Below, in pieces: positions 9,155 through 17,188 of a stretch of DNA of 64,000 bases; positions within the stretch are counted from its first letter, which is position 1, and the number at the start of each line of letters is the position of its first letter. The notes beneath the pieces were generated by a model that was given only the letters and a program-made list of their open reading frames with translations, did no database searches and was not told the origin of the DNA. The stretch is from Candidatus Kouleothrix ribensis (GTDB lineage: Bacteria > Chloroflexota > Chloroflexia > Chloroflexales > Roseiflexaceae), in contig JADKGW010000002.1 of the NCBI GenBank assembly GCA_016722075.1, forward strand, positions 744,001 to 808,000. The letters run 5' to 3'. The translations under genes and the position numbers were made by a program.

Positions 9155-9835
9155 TTACGTATCGAAATCCTGAAGATGCAGATGCTCGATCAGCGCCTGG
9201 CGCGCCGCTGCGCTATCGTGCGCCTGCAGCGCGGCGATGATCGCACGGTGCTCGGAAACTACCCGCTCGGGGTTATGGAAGATCGCGCTTGGCCGGTACA
9301 TCACCGCCAGCCGAAAATGCTCAACCAGCAGCGGGATCAGCTCGATCAGCACCGGGTTGCGCGTCGATTGCAGCAGCAGCTTGTGGAACTCAACATCGTC
9401 TTTGATCGTCGAGCGACGCTGGCGCATGTTCTCTTCGAGCGAGCGGTTGATCGCCTCTAGCCGCTCGAGCTCGGCTGTGGTGATGCGCTTGGCGATCAGC
9501 GTGATCGCGCCAAGCTCGACCGCCGCGCGCGCCTCGCTGAGCGCGGCCAGGCTGCGGCCGTTGTAGTCGACCGACACGGCGATCTGCGGCGCCACCAGGT
9601 CGCGGTCAAAATTGGCCACGAAGATCCCGCGCCCCGGCTGCTTGACGATCAGGCCCTCGGCCACCAGCACGCTCAGCGCCTCGCGCACGATATTACGGCT
9701 GACCGATAGGCTCTCGCTCAGCTCACGTTCGCTGGGCAGCTGCTCGCCCGGCTTGAGATCCTCGGTGAGAATAAAGCGCCGCAATGTGTCGGTCGCCTGC
9801 TTGGTCAGCGTATCGCGCGCGAGCGGTTCCAACAT
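9155..9835 (-). CDS. FadR/GntR-family transcription regulator (FCD domain)
   Basis: A 226-residue GntR-type regulator. The winged helix-turn-helix spans about residues 8-75 (DTLRRFILTEDLKPGEQLPSERELSESLSVSRNIVREALSVL, GLIVKQPGRGIFV). The all-helical FCD ligand domain fills the rest, with EFHKLLLQ and histidine/aspartate positions expected for a metal-bound carboxylate sensor. Regulators of this type usually control sugar-acid or hydroxy-acid catabolism. It is divergent from the right arm. Its own promoter carries the operator candidate at 9881-9897, which fits autoregulation. The same 17-mer at 23348 marks a further likely target. Confidence 0.92.
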   Translation of the reverse strand: MLEPLARDTLTKQATDTLRRFILTEDLKPGEQLPSERELSESLSVSRNIVREALSVLVAEGLIVKQPGRGIFVANFDRDLVAPQIAVSVDYNGRSLAALSEARAAVELGAITLIAKRITTAELERLEAINRSLEENMRQRRSTIKDDVEFHKLLLQSTRNPVLIELIPLLVEHFRLAVMYRPSAIFHNPERVVSEHRAIIAALQAHDSAAARQALIEHLHLQDFDT

Positions 9836-9880
9836 TGCTTGCGCCCCTTGAACATATCGACCCGATCGGCCCGGTATTAT

Positions 9881-9897
9881 TATAGTACCAGTATACC
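9881..9897 (-). promoter_or_regulatory. operator candidate O1 (regulator promoter)
   Basis: On the minus strand this reads GGTATACTGGTACTATA. It overlaps the -10 box of the regulator promoter, and an identical 17-mer lies at the same position of the promoter at 23327. Its centre TGGTACTATAA resembles the FadR-subfamily consensus TnGTnnnACnA with one mismatch. A wider GGTAT...ATACC frame spans 9873-9897. Confidence 0.6.
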
Positions 9898-9918
9898 AAA
9901 GCCGTTCGGCACTGTCAA
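9890..9918 (-). promoter_or_regulatory. promoter for the FadR-type regulator and left arm
   Basis: On the minus strand, TTGACA (9918-9913) is followed by a 17-base spacer and TATACT (9895-9890), a near-consensus sigma-70-type promoter. Transcription would start near 9883, about 48 bases before the regulator ATG. Confidence 0.75.
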
Positions 9919-9935
9919 TCGGCCAGTTTAGCCGC

Positions 9936-9964
9936 TTGACATTTGATCATGTGACTGGTATAGT
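9936..9964 (+). promoter_or_regulatory. promoter for the right arm
   Basis: TTGACA (9936-9941), 17 bases, then TATAGT (9959-9964). It is divergent from the regulator promoter, with the two -35 boxes 17 bases apart, so one bound repressor complex could control both. Confidence 0.75.
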
Positions 9965-9974
9965 TGTAGTACAA
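9964..9974 (+). promoter_or_regulatory. operator candidate O2 (FadR-type palindrome)
   Basis: TTGTAGTACAA is a perfect 5+1+5 palindrome and matches the FadR-subfamily consensus TnGTnnnACnA exactly. It immediately follows the -10 box of the right-arm promoter, so binding there would block transcription start. Confidence 0.6.
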
Positions 9975-10083
9975 GATGACACCATAACCAGATCAGGCAG
10001 ACATTCGGGCCGGCGGCTACACCGGCCGGCGTGTGTTTGCGCCCCGATTGACCGCGCCGGCCATACACAGCGGAGGCATGCCC

Positions 10084-11280
10084 GTGGACATTGTCGCACC
10101 GCACGAGCAGGTCGATTTCGCGCAGAACAAGCAGCTGCTAAACCGCTATCGCTTCGTCGAGTACGAGCTGCTGCGCATCCTGGCCGGCTGGCTACCGGCG
10201 ACTGGCCAGATGGAGCTGAAGCTGGCGATTGGCCGGCTGCTGTGGGAAGACGCGCAGCATGTGCAGCACCTCTACCAGCGCCTGCGCGAGATCCAGACCC
10301 CGGCATTTCGCGACCCGCACGACAGCGCGCTCAAGCAGCTCATGGCCGAAGCGCTGCACGCGCCGAACGAGCGCGACCTGCTGGCCGGGCTGTGCCGGGT
10401 GATCAAGCCGGCGCTGGTCGCGGCCTACCGCTGGCATATCGCGCAGACCTTCGCGAACCCCGATGCGCCGACGCTCTACGCGCTCAAGCACATTCTGATC
10501 GATGAGACCGAGCACGCCGGCTGGGCCGCCGAGGCGCTGGCCGATCACCCTGCCGGCGCGTGGGAACGCTATATCGCCGAGCTGCTGGCCGCCGCCGGTG
10601 GCATCAGCGGGCGTGAGCCGCGCCAGGCCACGCCGGCCGCGCCGGCCGGCCGCACCCAGTTTACCGCGCCGCTGGCTGCCGCGCGCGACAGCCGCTTCAC
10701 GCCGGTCGATCGCAACGCCGGCACGCTACCGCCGGCCGGCGACCCCGCCGCCGAGCGGCTGCACGAGTTCGAGAGCTACAGCCAAGAGATGCTCGCGGCC
10801 GAGACGGTCGCGCTGATCATGTTCCGCTCGCCGGGCATGCCCTGGGAGTTCACCTACAACAGCGCGCGCCACTGCTACGACGAGACACGCCACTGCCGGC
10901 TGGGGATCGAGTGGCTGGCGCGCCATGGGCACGACTACACCCAGGTGCCGCAGAACACGCGGATCTACGCCTGGCGCAGCCAGTACGACCCGGCCACGCA
11001 ATACTGCCTGCTGACCATGGGCAACGAGCTGCACGCCTTTCCCTACCGCCGCCAGCGGCTGGCAGCCTACCGCAGCACCGGCGACCGGCTCTCGGCCGAG
11101 TTTATCAGCTACGACATGGCCGACGAGCGCCAGCATGTGGCGTATGGGCGCAAGTGGCTGCCGCAGCTCATGGCCCAGCACGGCATCACCACACCGGTCG
11201 ATCAGTTTGTCGACCAGACCGTGCAGCTGTGGGAAGCCGAGTATCGTTCGGGCGCGCTGCCGCTGCACCAGGCCGCATAG
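10084..11280 (+). CDS. two-domain ferritin-like (putative diiron) protein
   Basis: About 398 residues, with two halves that each look like a ferritin-like four-helix unit. The first half has FVEYELLRIL, LLWEDAQHVQHLY and LIDETEHAGWA. The second has EMLAAETVAL, ARHCYDETRHCRLG and DMADERQHVAYG. The repeated ExxH spacing (ETEH, ETRH, ERQH) is that of carboxylate-bridged diiron sites; one site has DAQH instead. A proline/alanine-rich linker lies between the halves. I chose GTG 10084 because GGAGG sits seven bases upstream; ATG 10078 and ATG 10033 are alternatives. It is the first gene of the right arm. An oxygenase role on the cluster's substrate is inference. Confidence 0.7.
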   Translation: MDIVAPHEQVDFAQNKQLLNRYRFVEYELLRILAGWLPATGQMELKLAIGRLLWEDAQHVQHLYQRLREIQTPAFRDPHDSALKQLMAEALHAPNERDLLAGLCRVIKPALVAAYRWHIAQTFANPDAPTLYALKHILIDETEHAGWAAEALADHPAGAWERYIAELLAAAGGISGREPRQATPAAPAGRTQFTAPLAAARDSRFTPVDRNAGTLPPAGDPAAERLHEFESYSQEMLAAETVALIMFRSPGMPWEFTYNSARHCYDETRHCRLGIEWLARHGHDYTQVPQNTRIYAWRSQYDPATQYCLLTMGNELHAFPYRRQRLAAYRSTGDRLSAEFISYDMADERQHVAYGRKWLPQLMAQHGITTPVDQFVDQTVQLWEAEYRSGALPLHQAA

Positions 11281-11365
11281 CTCCACAGCATAGCCCCACA
11301 CGGCCAGGCACCCGGCAAACACACAGCCACTGCGTACGGCCAATCAGGTAAGGTGCGAGGGCAGC

Positions 11366-12064
11366 GTGAGCAGAATCTACAGCGAAACCTTCGACGATGG
11401 GCCAGGCGGCTGGTTCGGCTGGATCAGCAACGCGGCCGGGCCCAAGCCGCTCGAGATCCGCGACGGCTATGCGCTGAGCCGCAGCCCATGGTGGATCGAC
11501 TACAACCACGCCCCGCCCGGCGCCGGCTACCTGCACCTGCTGTTCATGCTCAACACGCGCGCCAGGGCCAGCGAGCACCAGCGCGAGGTCGAAGGCGAAA
11601 ACCGCTTTGTGGCCGGGCGATACCCCACCGATTTCAGCAATGCGCGCATCACCCTGCGGCTGAAGGGCGAGCTCGAGGCCAGGGGCGCGCAGCTGGTGCT
11701 GCTATGCCAGGCGGTGCAGGACGGCATCTGCTCGGGCTGGCTGCTGGCCGGCCAGCCCTTCCAGATCACGCCCGACTGGAGCGAGCAGAGCGTGAGCGCC
11801 ACGCTCGATCCCACGCAGTGGATCTGCCTGGGGGCGCGGCACGATCGCGGCGATTTCTATGGCGAGATCGCGCTCGAGACGGTGCTGCGCGATGTGAACA
11901 CCAACATTCTGCTGGTGCTGCACCCGCTCGAGATCGTGCCGATGGGGCCGCTGGCCGGCGACCCGCACCGCCTGCGGCCCGAGCGTGACTACCCGGTGTG
12001 GCGCGGGCGGCTGCCCGAGGGCTATGTGCAGCTCGATCAGGTACAGATCGCATTCGACCCATAA
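11366..12064 (+). CDS. conserved protein of unknown function, beta-rich
   Basis: A 232-residue protein starting SRIYSETFDDGPGGWFGWISNAAG and ending GRLPEGYVQLDQVQIAFDP. It is rich in aromatic residues and short beta-like stretches (YLHLLFMLNTR, ARITLRLKGEL, AQLVLLCQAV), which suggests a concanavalin-like jelly-roll as in sugar-binding domains. There is no signal peptide and there are no obvious catalytic motifs. The start is GTG 11366. The next gene begins within a few bases of its stop, so it is co-transcribed with the FMN enzyme. The function is unknown; an intracellular carbohydrate-binding role is a guess. Confidence 0.55.
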   Translation: MSRIYSETFDDGPGGWFGWISNAAGPKPLEIRDGYALSRSPWWIDYNHAPPGAGYLHLLFMLNTRARASEHQREVEGENRFVAGRYPTDFSNARITLRLKGELEARGAQLVLLCQAVQDGICSGWLLAGQPFQITPDWSEQSVSATLDPTQWICLGARHDRGDFYGEIALETVLRDVNTNILLVLHPLEIVPMGPLAGDPHRLRPERDYPVWRGRLPEGYVQLDQVQIAFDP

Positions 12065-12076
12065 GGCATGGTACGT

Positions 12077-13153
12077 ATGAATCCGATCAATCTGGCCGAT
12101 TTCGAAGCGCTGGCACGCGAGCGCATGACCCGCCTGGCCTGGGATTACTTCGAGGGCGGGGCCGAAGACGAGTACAGCGTCGCCGAGAACCGCGCGGCCT
12201 TCCGCCGGATCACGCTGCGCCCGCGCGTGCTGGCCGACGTGGCCACGCGCGATCTGAGCACCAGCGTGCTGGGCCAGCCGATCGCGCTGCCGGTGCTGCT
12301 GGCGCCGACCAGCCACCAGAGCCTGGCGCACCCCGAGGCCGAGTTCGCCACCCTGCGCGGCGCGGCTGCGGCCGGCACGATCGCCACGCTCGGCACCGGC
12401 AACCACTTCAGCGTCGAAGAGGTCAGCGCAGCAGTCAGCCACCCTTTCTGGTTCCAGATGTACTGCTACGAAAGCCGCGCCATCACCGAGCGGATCATCC
12501 GGCGGGCCGAGGCGGCCGGCGCGCGCGCACTGGTGGTCACGGTCGATGCGACCTTCGCGCCCCGGCGTGAGCGGCACATTCGCAGCAACTTCGTGCTGCC
12601 GCCCGAGGTCGAACTGCGCAACCTGGTGGGCGTGGGCCTGCGCGATCAGCTGCTCGAGCCGGCGCACGGCGGTATGCCGGCGTTCATCGCCAGCCTGCGC
12701 AACATGCTGCTGACATGGGATGAGATCGACTGGATGCGCAGCGTCACCAGCACGCCGATCGTGCTCAAAGGCATCATGACCGCCGAGGACGCGCTGCTGG
12801 CGGCCGAGCACGGCGTAGACGCAATCATCGTGTCGAACCACGGCGGCCGCCAGATCGACGGCACGCTGGCAACGATCGACGCGCTGGCCGAGATCGCCGA
12901 CGCACTGGCCGGGCGGATTGAGGTGCTGGTGGATGGCGGCATTCGCCGCGGCACCGATGTGCTCAAGGCGCTGGCGCTGGGCGCGCGCGCGGTGCTGATC
13001 GGCCGGCCATACCTGTGGGGCCTGGCCGTCGGCGGCGCCGGCGGCGTCCAGCAGGTGATCGAACTCCTGCGCGCCGAGATCGTCTCGGCGATGGAGCAGT
13101 GCGGCCAGGCCGACGTGAAGACGATCGGCCGCAGCCTGGTGACGAGGGGATGA
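12077..13153 (+). CDS. FMN-dependent alpha-hydroxy acid dehydrogenase/oxidase
   Basis: About 358 residues of the glycolate oxidase / L-lactate dehydrogenase / lactate oxidase family, an FMN TIM barrel. Landmarks are WDYFEGGAEDEYS, LAPTSHQSLAHPEAE, the QMY segment, TPIVLKGIMTAEDA with the FMN-contacting lysine, SNHGGRQIDG with the catalytic histidine and substrate arginine, and DGGIRRGTDVLKALALGARAVLIGRPYLWGL. It oxidises a 2-hydroxy acid to the 2-keto acid. ATG 12077 has TAAGG at a good distance; ATG 12068 is the alternative. In this cluster it may feed 2-keto acids to the aldolases or aminotransferases. Confidence 0.9.
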   Translation: MNPINLADFEALARERMTRLAWDYFEGGAEDEYSVAENRAAFRRITLRPRVLADVATRDLSTSVLGQPIALPVLLAPTSHQSLAHPEAEFATLRGAAAAGTIATLGTGNHFSVEEVSAAVSHPFWFQMYCYESRAITERIIRRAEAAGARALVVTVDATFAPRRERHIRSNFVLPPEVELRNLVGVGLRDQLLEPAHGGMPAFIASLRNMLLTWDEIDWMRSVTSTPIVLKGIMTAEDALLAAEHGVDAIIVSNHGGRQIDGTLATIDALAEIADALAGRIEVLVDGGIRRGTDVLKALALGARAVLIGRPYLWGLAVGGAGGVQQVIELLRAEIVSAMEQCGQADVKTIGRSLVTRG

Positions 13154-13205
13154 GACACGAGACACGAGACGATCTCCTTGTCTCCCTGCCTCCTTGCCTC
13201 CGGCT
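13154..13205. repeat. short degenerate direct repeats
   Basis: GAGACACGAGACACGAGAC is followed by CTCCTTG/CTCCCTG/CTCCTTG/CTCCGG steps between the FMN enzyme and the next gene. It is low-complexity intergenic sequence, with AAAGGAGG at its end acting as ribosome site for 13220. Confidence 0.5.
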
Positions 13206-13219
13206 AAAGGAGGAACACT

Positions 13220-14239
13220 ATGGCCCAGCTACGCATGGCGATCCTCGGCTCGGGCTACATGGGCCGGACATACGCCGAGTGCATCAGCAAGTTTAACACC
13301 CGCGTGCGCCTGGTGGCGGTGGCGGGCGGCACGCGCGCGCCTGGCCTGGCCGCCGACTACGGCGCGGCCTTCGTGCCGAGCTACGCCGAGCTGCTGGCGC
13401 GGCCCGACATCGACGCGGTGCTGATCGCCACACCGCACGCCGACCACCGCGACCAGGTGATCGCCGCAGCGGCCGCCGGCAAGCACGTGCTGGTCGAGAA
13501 GCCCATGGCCACCTCGGTAGCCGACTGCGACGCCATGATCGCGGCCTGCCGCCAGGCCGGCGTGGTGCTCGAGGTGATCCAGACCCTGCGCTTCCGCGGT
13601 ACGCCCGCGCGCGCCAAACAGCTGATCGACCAGGGCCGGATCGGCAAGGTACGCATGATCCAGGGCCGCTCGCTGGTGCGCGACTACGCGGTGGCGGCGG
13701 GGTCGTGGGCCGGCCGGCCCGAGCACGGCGGCGCATTCCTCGATATGGGCGTACACAACTTCGACATTATGCGCTTCTGGAGCGGCTCGGAGGCCCGGCG
13801 CGTGTTTGCGCATGTGACAACCTATGGCGACGCGCCCTACGCCCGGCTCAGCGCCATGGTGCAGATCGGGTTTGCCAACGGTGTGGCCGCGCAGCAATGG
13901 ACCTCGCACGAAGTGCCGGCGCAAAGCCTGACTGGCAGCCAGCATATGTATGTGGTGGTGGGCGAACGCGGCGCGCTTGAGATCGACGGCTACGGCCAGC
14001 TGCTGCTCAGCACGCCTACCAGCACCGAGCTGATCTGGCAGCAACCCAGCTTCGACTTCGTCAACCACCCGCTCGACCCGCTGCGGCTCGCGGCCTTCGC
14101 CGCGCAGACCCAGGCCTTCGCCGACGACGTGCTCGACGGCCGGCCGCCGACGGTGCCTGGCGCCGAGGGCCGCGCCGCCGTGGCGATCGTCGAGGCGGCG
14201 GTGCGCTCGGCCGCGAGCGGCCAGGTAGCCGAGCTCTAG
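13220..14239 (+). CDS. Gfo/Idh/MocA-family oxidoreductase (1 of 3)
   Basis: A 339-residue NAD(P)-dependent sugar or inositol dehydrogenase. The N-terminal Rossmann fold has MAILGSGYMGRTYAE, then IDAVLIATPHADHRDQVIAAAAAGKHVLVEKPMA, the family signature with the catalytic EKP lysine. The C-terminal half has GGAFLDMGVHNFDIMRFWSG, which holds the D-x-x-x-H active-site pattern. AAAGGAGG lies upstream of ATG. It is close in sequence to the paralogs at 15949 and 28522 (all three share GSGxMGRTxAE), so they probably arose by duplication within this cluster. Confidence 0.92.
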   Translation: MAQLRMAILGSGYMGRTYAECISKFNTRVRLVAVAGGTRAPGLAADYGAAFVPSYAELLARPDIDAVLIATPHADHRDQVIAAAAAGKHVLVEKPMATSVADCDAMIAACRQAGVVLEVIQTLRFRGTPARAKQLIDQGRIGKVRMIQGRSLVRDYAVAAGSWAGRPEHGGAFLDMGVHNFDIMRFWSGSEARRVFAHVTTYGDAPYARLSAMVQIGFANGVAAQQWTSHEVPAQSLTGSQHMYVVVGERGALEIDGYGQLLLSTPTSTELIWQQPSFDFVNHPLDPLRLAAFAAQTQAFADDVLDGRPPTVPGAEGRAAVAIVEAAVRSAASGQVAEL

Positions 14240-14323
14240 CAGCCTGCCAGAGTGCTCAACACGCGCAGTGCAAAGCGGGAGATTGGGACACAGCTCTACA
14301 TTCCGCAGGATTGCTATAACACA

Positions 14324-14480
14324 CGACGCACGCGGTGCATCGCGTTTCGGGCAGATTCTGCCTGCGGCAGAGCGGTACTATATCTTTTTTTGGGTTTCGG
14401 TGTTTGCGCTCTGCGAGCGCAAACACCGAAACCCATAGAACAGAAACGTACCATGCTGCCGACTACGTACGTCGTGTAAC
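14324..14480. repeat. composite palindromic element, copy E
   Basis: A perfect 21-bp inner stem: arms at 14391-14411 and 14415-14435, loop TGC. The left outer arm GCCTGCGGCAGAGCGGTACT is at 14360-14379. The right side has ACGTACCATGCTGCCGACTACGTACG. A T-tract precedes the stem on the plus strand and there is none after it, so it is not a standard rho-independent terminator for the upstream gene. Confidence 0.88.
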
Positions 14481-14503
14481 ATAGGAGTAGCAGGCGAGCA
14501 CCT

Positions 14504-15700
14504 ATGAGCAAAGCCACAGCCATTATCATCGGCGGCGGCGTGACCGGGCTTAGCACGGCCTACCACCTGGCGCGCAAGCAGTTCGGGCGCGTGATCGTGC
14601 TTGAGCAAGGCCTGGTCGGCGCCGGATCGAGCAGCCGCGCGGCCGGAATCATCACCGGGCTGCTGTGGAGCGAGACCGGCGTGCGGGCGCGGAAGCTGAG
14701 CCTGGCGCGCTTCCGCGAGCTGTCGGACGAACTCGACGGCTACCAGTTCCAGGCGACCGGCTGCCTGAACCTGTTCGACCCGCCGGCGTGGCCCGCGCGC
14801 GCGGCGCTGCTGCCGCTGTACGACCGGCTGGGCGCGCCCTACGAGATCCTCGACGCCGCCGAGATGCGCCGGCGCTGGCCCGACCTGCACCCGCGCGACG
14901 AGTGGATCGGCCTGTTCGACCCGCTGGGCGGCTACAGTGAGCCCGACGCATACCTGCCGGCGCTGGCGCGCGCCTGCCGCGCACTGGGCGTCGAGATCCG
15001 CGAGCGCCAGCCGGTGGCCGATTTTGTGCTGCGCGGCGGGCGGGTGGCCGGCGTGATCACCGGCGCCGAGACGATCGCGGCCGACGCGGTGGTATGCACG
15101 GTGTATGCCTGGACCAACCTGCTGCTTGGGCGCGCCGGCATTCAGCTGCCGGTCAAGGCCTTCGTACACCAGCGCTATGTGACTGAGCCATTGGCGCAGC
15201 CGCTCGACATCCCAGCCGTGAATGCCAACCCGCTGGGCGGCTACATCCGCCCGGCAGCCGGCGGGCGCATGCTGGCCGGGATCGAGACCGCCGAGCGCGC
15301 CGAGTACCGCGTGGCATCGCCCGGCTTCGATATGGCGTCGCTGTCGGCGCCGGCCGAGCTGAAGCAGCGCATCAAGGCCGACTTCACGCCCTACGTGCCG
15401 GCGCTTGGCCCGGCCGCCTGGGCGATCGACAAGGTCGGGCTGCTGACCTTCGCCATGGACGGCGAGCCGATCCTCGGGCCGCTGCGGCAGATCGCCGGCC
15501 TGTACGTCGGCGTCGCGTTCCACTCGGGCGGCTTCGCCTACAACCCGGCCAGCGGCATGCTGCTGGCCGAGTTCGTGGCCGACGGGCGCACCAGCGTCGA
15601 TCTAGCGGCCTTTGCGCCCGAGCGCTTTAGCCTGGCCGAGACAACGGCGTACCTGGCCGAGACGCTGGAGCAGAAGCACGTGGTGCGGCGGCGGCACTAG
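14504..15700 (+). CDS. FAD-dependent amine/D-amino acid oxidase-like protein
   Basis: A 398-residue flavoprotein of the DAO superfamily (sarcosine oxidase beta, glycine oxidase, D-amino acid dehydrogenase). The dinucleotide motif is in AIIIGGGVTGLSTAYHLARK at residues 5-24, with ADAVVCTVYAWTNLLL in the middle. The C-terminal FAD motif is DGEPILGPLRQIAGLYVGVAFHSGGFAYNPASGMLLAEFV. Such enzymes oxidise secondary or primary amines to imines. Sitting between two Gfo/Idh/MocA genes, it could deaminate or N-dealkylate an amino sugar or opine-like conjugate. The substrate is not visible. Confidence 0.88.
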   Translation: MSKATAIIIGGGVTGLSTAYHLARKQFGRVIVLEQGLVGAGSSSRAAGIITGLLWSETGVRARKLSLARFRELSDELDGYQFQATGCLNLFDPPAWPARAALLPLYDRLGAPYEILDAAEMRRRWPDLHPRDEWIGLFDPLGGYSEPDAYLPALARACRALGVEIRERQPVADFVLRGGRVAGVITGAETIAADAVVCTVYAWTNLLLGRAGIQLPVKAFVHQRYVTEPLAQPLDIPAVNANPLGGYIRPAAGGRMLAGIETAERAEYRVASPGFDMASLSAPAELKQRIKADFTPYVPALGPAAWAIDKVGLLTFAMDGEPILGPLRQIAGLYVGVAFHSGGFAYNPASGMLLAEFVADGRTSVDLAAFAPERFSLAETTAYLAETLEQKHVVRRRH

Positions 15701-15720
15701 TACCACGTTCCAGAGGTTCG

Positions 15721-15872
15721 TTACAGGTTGCAGGTTGGCAGGTTGGCAGGTTGCAGGTTGCAGGTTGGCAGGGTTGCAGGGTGCAGGGTGCAGGGTTGCA
15801 GGTTGCAAGTTGCAGGTTGCAGGTTGGCGAGGTTGCAAGTTGCAAGTTGCAGGTTGCAGGTTGCACGTTGAC
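15721..15872. repeat. heptanucleotide tandem repeat (GCAGGTT type)
   Basis: Around twenty imperfect copies of GCAGGTT or GGTTGCA, with an occasional extra base. The complementary heptamer array occurs at about 55207-55289. Similar short tandem heptamers are known in cyanobacteria and, as I recall, in filamentous Chloroflexi. It fills the gap between the flavoprotein and the next dehydrogenase. Confidence 0.85.
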
Positions 15873-15948
15873 GGGTGGCAGGCGGCAGAGCGGTATCTCG
15901 TACGAGGTGGTGGCGCTGCCGCTGGTGGGCTAGAGCAGAGGAGCAACT

Positions 15949-16995
15949 ATGGACACTGTTCGGGTCGGGATCGTCGGCTCGGGCTTCATGGGCCGTACCT
16001 ACGCCGAGGTGCTGGCGCGCCACGCGCGCGGCGCGCGCCTGGTGGCGGTCGCACTCGGCCGGCGCGCCGGGCAGCTCGCGGCCGACTATGGCGTAGTGGC
16101 CGAGCCGACGATCGAGGAGCTGGTGGCACGGCCCGATATCGACGCGCTGATCCTGGCCACGCCCGAGCAGATCCGGCTGCCGCAGGTGATCGCGGCCGCG
16201 CGCGCCGGCAAGCACGTGCTCAGCGAGAAGCCGCTCGCACCCGACGTGGCGCAGGCCGACCAGATGATCGCGGCCTGCCACGCCGCCGGTGTGACCCTGA
16301 TGGTCTGCCAGACCGCGCGCTACCGCGGCACGCTCGCGCGCGCCAAGCAGCTGGTCGACCAGGGCCGGATCGGCAAGGTGCTGCAGATCCGCAGCTATGC
16401 GATGGGCACACGCCAGGATTTTGCCGACTTCGTCAAGCTGAAGCCGTGGATCGTCGACCCGGCCGGCGGCAGCTTCTTCTACGACCAGGCCGTGCATAAC
16501 TTCGACTTCATGCGCTGGCTGATCGGCAGCGAGGTTGAGCAAGTGTTCGCGTACGTCACCACACAGACGGGCATGGCCTGGCCGGGGATGACGATCATGG
16601 CCCAGCTGCGCTACACCGGCGGCGCGCTGGCGCAGCTGAACCTATGCTTCGAGCTGCCCGACGCCGAGTTCCCCGAGCACACCACGCGCTTCCAGATCGT
16701 TGGCGAGCAAGGGCTGCTCGACCTCGACATGTATACCAGCCTGCGGCTCGGCCAGCAGCGCACCTGGCAGACGATCTGGCAGCAGCCGGCGATCGACTAT
16801 GTCAACGAGCCGAACTCGCCCATCCGGCTGGCGGCGCACGCCGCAATGGTGCAAGAATTCATCGACAGCCTGCGCGAAGGGCGCGCGCCGGCCATCTGCG
16901 GCGAAGACGGCCGCGCGGCGGTCGAAACATGCGAGGCGTGCATGATCTCGGCCCGCACCGGCCAGGCGGTGCGCCTGCCGCTCGGGGCGGCGTGA
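15949..16995 (+). CDS. Gfo/Idh/MocA-family oxidoreductase (2 of 3)
   Basis: A 348-residue NAD(P)-dependent dehydrogenase. It begins MDTVRVGIVGSGFMGRTYAEVLARHARG, carries IDALILATPEQIRLPQVIAAARAGKHVLSEKPLA (EKP signature), and has GGSFFYDQAVHNFDFMRWLIGSEVEQVFAYV in the C-terminal domain. AGAGGAGCAACT precedes the ATG. It differs from the 13220 paralog mostly in the substrate half, so different substrates or epimers are likely. It directly precedes the ABC importer genes. Confidence 0.92.
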   Translation: MDTVRVGIVGSGFMGRTYAEVLARHARGARLVAVALGRRAGQLAADYGVVAEPTIEELVARPDIDALILATPEQIRLPQVIAAARAGKHVLSEKPLAPDVAQADQMIAACHAAGVTLMVCQTARYRGTLARAKQLVDQGRIGKVLQIRSYAMGTRQDFADFVKLKPWIVDPAGGSFFYDQAVHNFDFMRWLIGSEVEQVFAYVTTQTGMAWPGMTIMAQLRYTGGALAQLNLCFELPDAEFPEHTTRFQIVGEQGLLDLDMYTSLRLGQQRTWQTIWQQPAIDYVNEPNSPIRLAAHAAMVQEFIDSLREGRAPAICGEDGRAAVETCEACMISARTGQAVRLPLGAA

Positions 16996-16998
16996 GAT

Positions 16999-17111
16999 AT
17001 TCTCTAGCGATTTTCTCAACCGTTGAGCAGCCGACGGTCCTCACCCCAACCCCCGCCCAAATTGGGAGCGGGGAGTCGCCGCAGCGACGGGGGTGAGGGA
17101 TGTACCACACT
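16999..17111. repeat. 115-bp dispersed repeat, copy 1
   Basis: It shares with 19962-20077 the palindrome CTCAACCGTTGAG, CCTCACCCC-(A)ACCCCCGC, CCCAAATTGGGAGCGGGG, GAGTCGC-n-CAGCGACGGGGGTG and GGGATGTACCAC. It contains several nested inverted repeats. It lies directly before the binding-protein gene; the second copy lies just after the first permease gene. Confidence 0.85.
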
Positions 17112-17188
17112 CAATCGATGTGCAAATTGCTATAGGATCACGGGCCTACAAATTGTCAGCGGCGGCCACAGCCGCCTAGGAGGGACAC

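Noticed and set aside
15721..15872. Coding sequence through the heptamer array
   Set aside because: Open frames here translate into simple repeats (for example QVAGCRL) and exist only because a 7-base unit rarely creates stops.
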